NCBI GenBank assembly: GCA_005789685.1 | Contig: SXXD01000011.1 | Coordinates: 1 to 5,102, forward strand | Length of the DNA: 5,102 nt | Reading direction: 5' to 3' | Source: Burkholderiales bacterium | GTDB taxonomy: Bacteria; Pseudomonadota; Gammaproteobacteria; Burkholderiales; Burkholderiaceae_C | In this document: positions 4,765 through 5,102 of the stretch, piece after piece | Layout: the number at the start of each line of letters is the position of its first letter | Position numbering within the stretch: position 1 is the first letter of the stretch | Notes under the pieces: generated by a model | Told to the model about the DNA's origin: nothing | Seen by the model: the letters and a program-made list of their open reading frames with translations, nothing else | Databases searched by the model: none | Position numbers and translations under genes: made by a program

Positions 4765-5102
4765 ATGACTTACACCAAAGACAAGATCGCCACGCGTAAA
4801 TTTGACGTCGTGATCGTCGGCGCCGGCGGCTCCGGCATGCGCGCTGCCTTGCAACTGTCCCGCGCTGGTTTGAACGTTGCTGTTCTTTCCAAAGTATTCC
4901 CCACCCGTTCGCACACCGTGGCGGCTCAGGGCGGTATTGGTGCTGCATTGGGCAACATGTCGGACGACAACTGGCACTACCACTTCTCCGACACCAGCAA
5001 GGGCTCCGACTGGCTGGGCGACCAAGACGCCATTGAATTCATGTGCCGTGAAGCGCCCAAAGTTGTCTATGACTTAGAGCACATGGGCATGCCTTTCGAC
5101 CG
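4765..5102 (+). CDS. sdhA: Succinate dehydrogenase flavoprotein subunit, N-terminal fragment (cut by the window edge)
   Basis: The first 112 codons are present and the gene runs out of the window. SdhA oxidises succinate to fumarate and passes electrons by its FAD to the iron-sulfur subunit SdhB. The translation begins [19 protein letters not shown]. It has the FAD dinucleotide-binding motif [10 protein letters not shown] (residues 19-28). [16 protein letters not shown] (42-57) follows, in which His50 is the residue that takes the covalent 8-alpha-FAD link (His45 in E. coli). [19 protein letters not shown] is the usual continuation. The start at 4765 fits the family N-terminus, but no AGG-like ribosome site lies at normal distance; upstream is a CA-rich stretch. 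sdhB is expected beyond the window. Identity is certain. Confidence 0.96.
   Translation, partial: MTYTKDKIATRKFDVVIVGAGGSGMRAALQLSRAGLNVAVLSKVFPTRSHTVAAQGGIGAALGNMSDDNWHYHFSDTSKGSDWLGDQDAIEFMCREAPKVVYDLEHMGMPFD

Noticed and set aside
4417..5025. Leftward open frames opposite sdhD and sdhA
   Set aside because: They oppose certain sdh genes and show low-complexity, Arg- or Gly/Val-rich translations typical of antisense frames.

Overview
This window looks like a chromosomal TCA-cycle locus of a betaproteobacterium, most likely Burkholderiales and probably Comamonadaceae. The assignment rests on protein character: the 328-residue Mdh, the SdhA N-terminus beginning MTYTK, the AcnB N-terminus, and the combination of genes. 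No taxonomic search was possible. Nothing suggests a plasmid, phage or insertion sequence: I see no transposase, integrase, tRNA, rRNA or CRISPR array.

Layout. The left part (1-2728) runs leftward. In transcription order it holds mdh (malate dehydrogenase), a CitE-like CoA-ester lyase that starts 15 bp after mdh, a 194-residue exported protein of unknown function that overlaps the lyase by 13 nt, and, after a 66-bp gap, the first 30 codons of acnB (aconitase B). The right part (2959-5102) runs rightward. It holds a GntR/HutC-family regulator, then sdhC, sdhD and the first 112 codons of sdhA (succinate dehydrogenase). The two arms diverge from a 230-bp control region (2729-2958). That region has back-to-back predicted promoters and an AT-rich palindrome, TCTTATATAAGA, placed like a GntR operator.

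How it fits together. Mdh (malate to oxaloacetate), AcnB (citrate to isocitrate) and Sdh (succinate to fumarate, electrons to ubiquinone) are TCA enzymes. The lyase probably handles a related acyl-CoA such as a malyl-CoA or citramalyl-CoA type substrate. The GntR protein sits between the arms and is a reasonable candidate for a metabolite-responsive regulator of itself, mdh and perhaps sdh. That is inference from position and the palindrome.

What is less ordinary: the divergent control region; the exported protein embedded among cytoplasmic TCA genes, with a faint MliC-like pattern and an in-frame A9 run; possible hairpins near the 5' ends of the mdh and sdhC transcripts; and weak or absent Shine-Dalgarno sequences before the lyase and sdhA. 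I found no convincing new multi-gene system. Every gap between genes is under 300 bp. No convincing intrinsic terminator was found.
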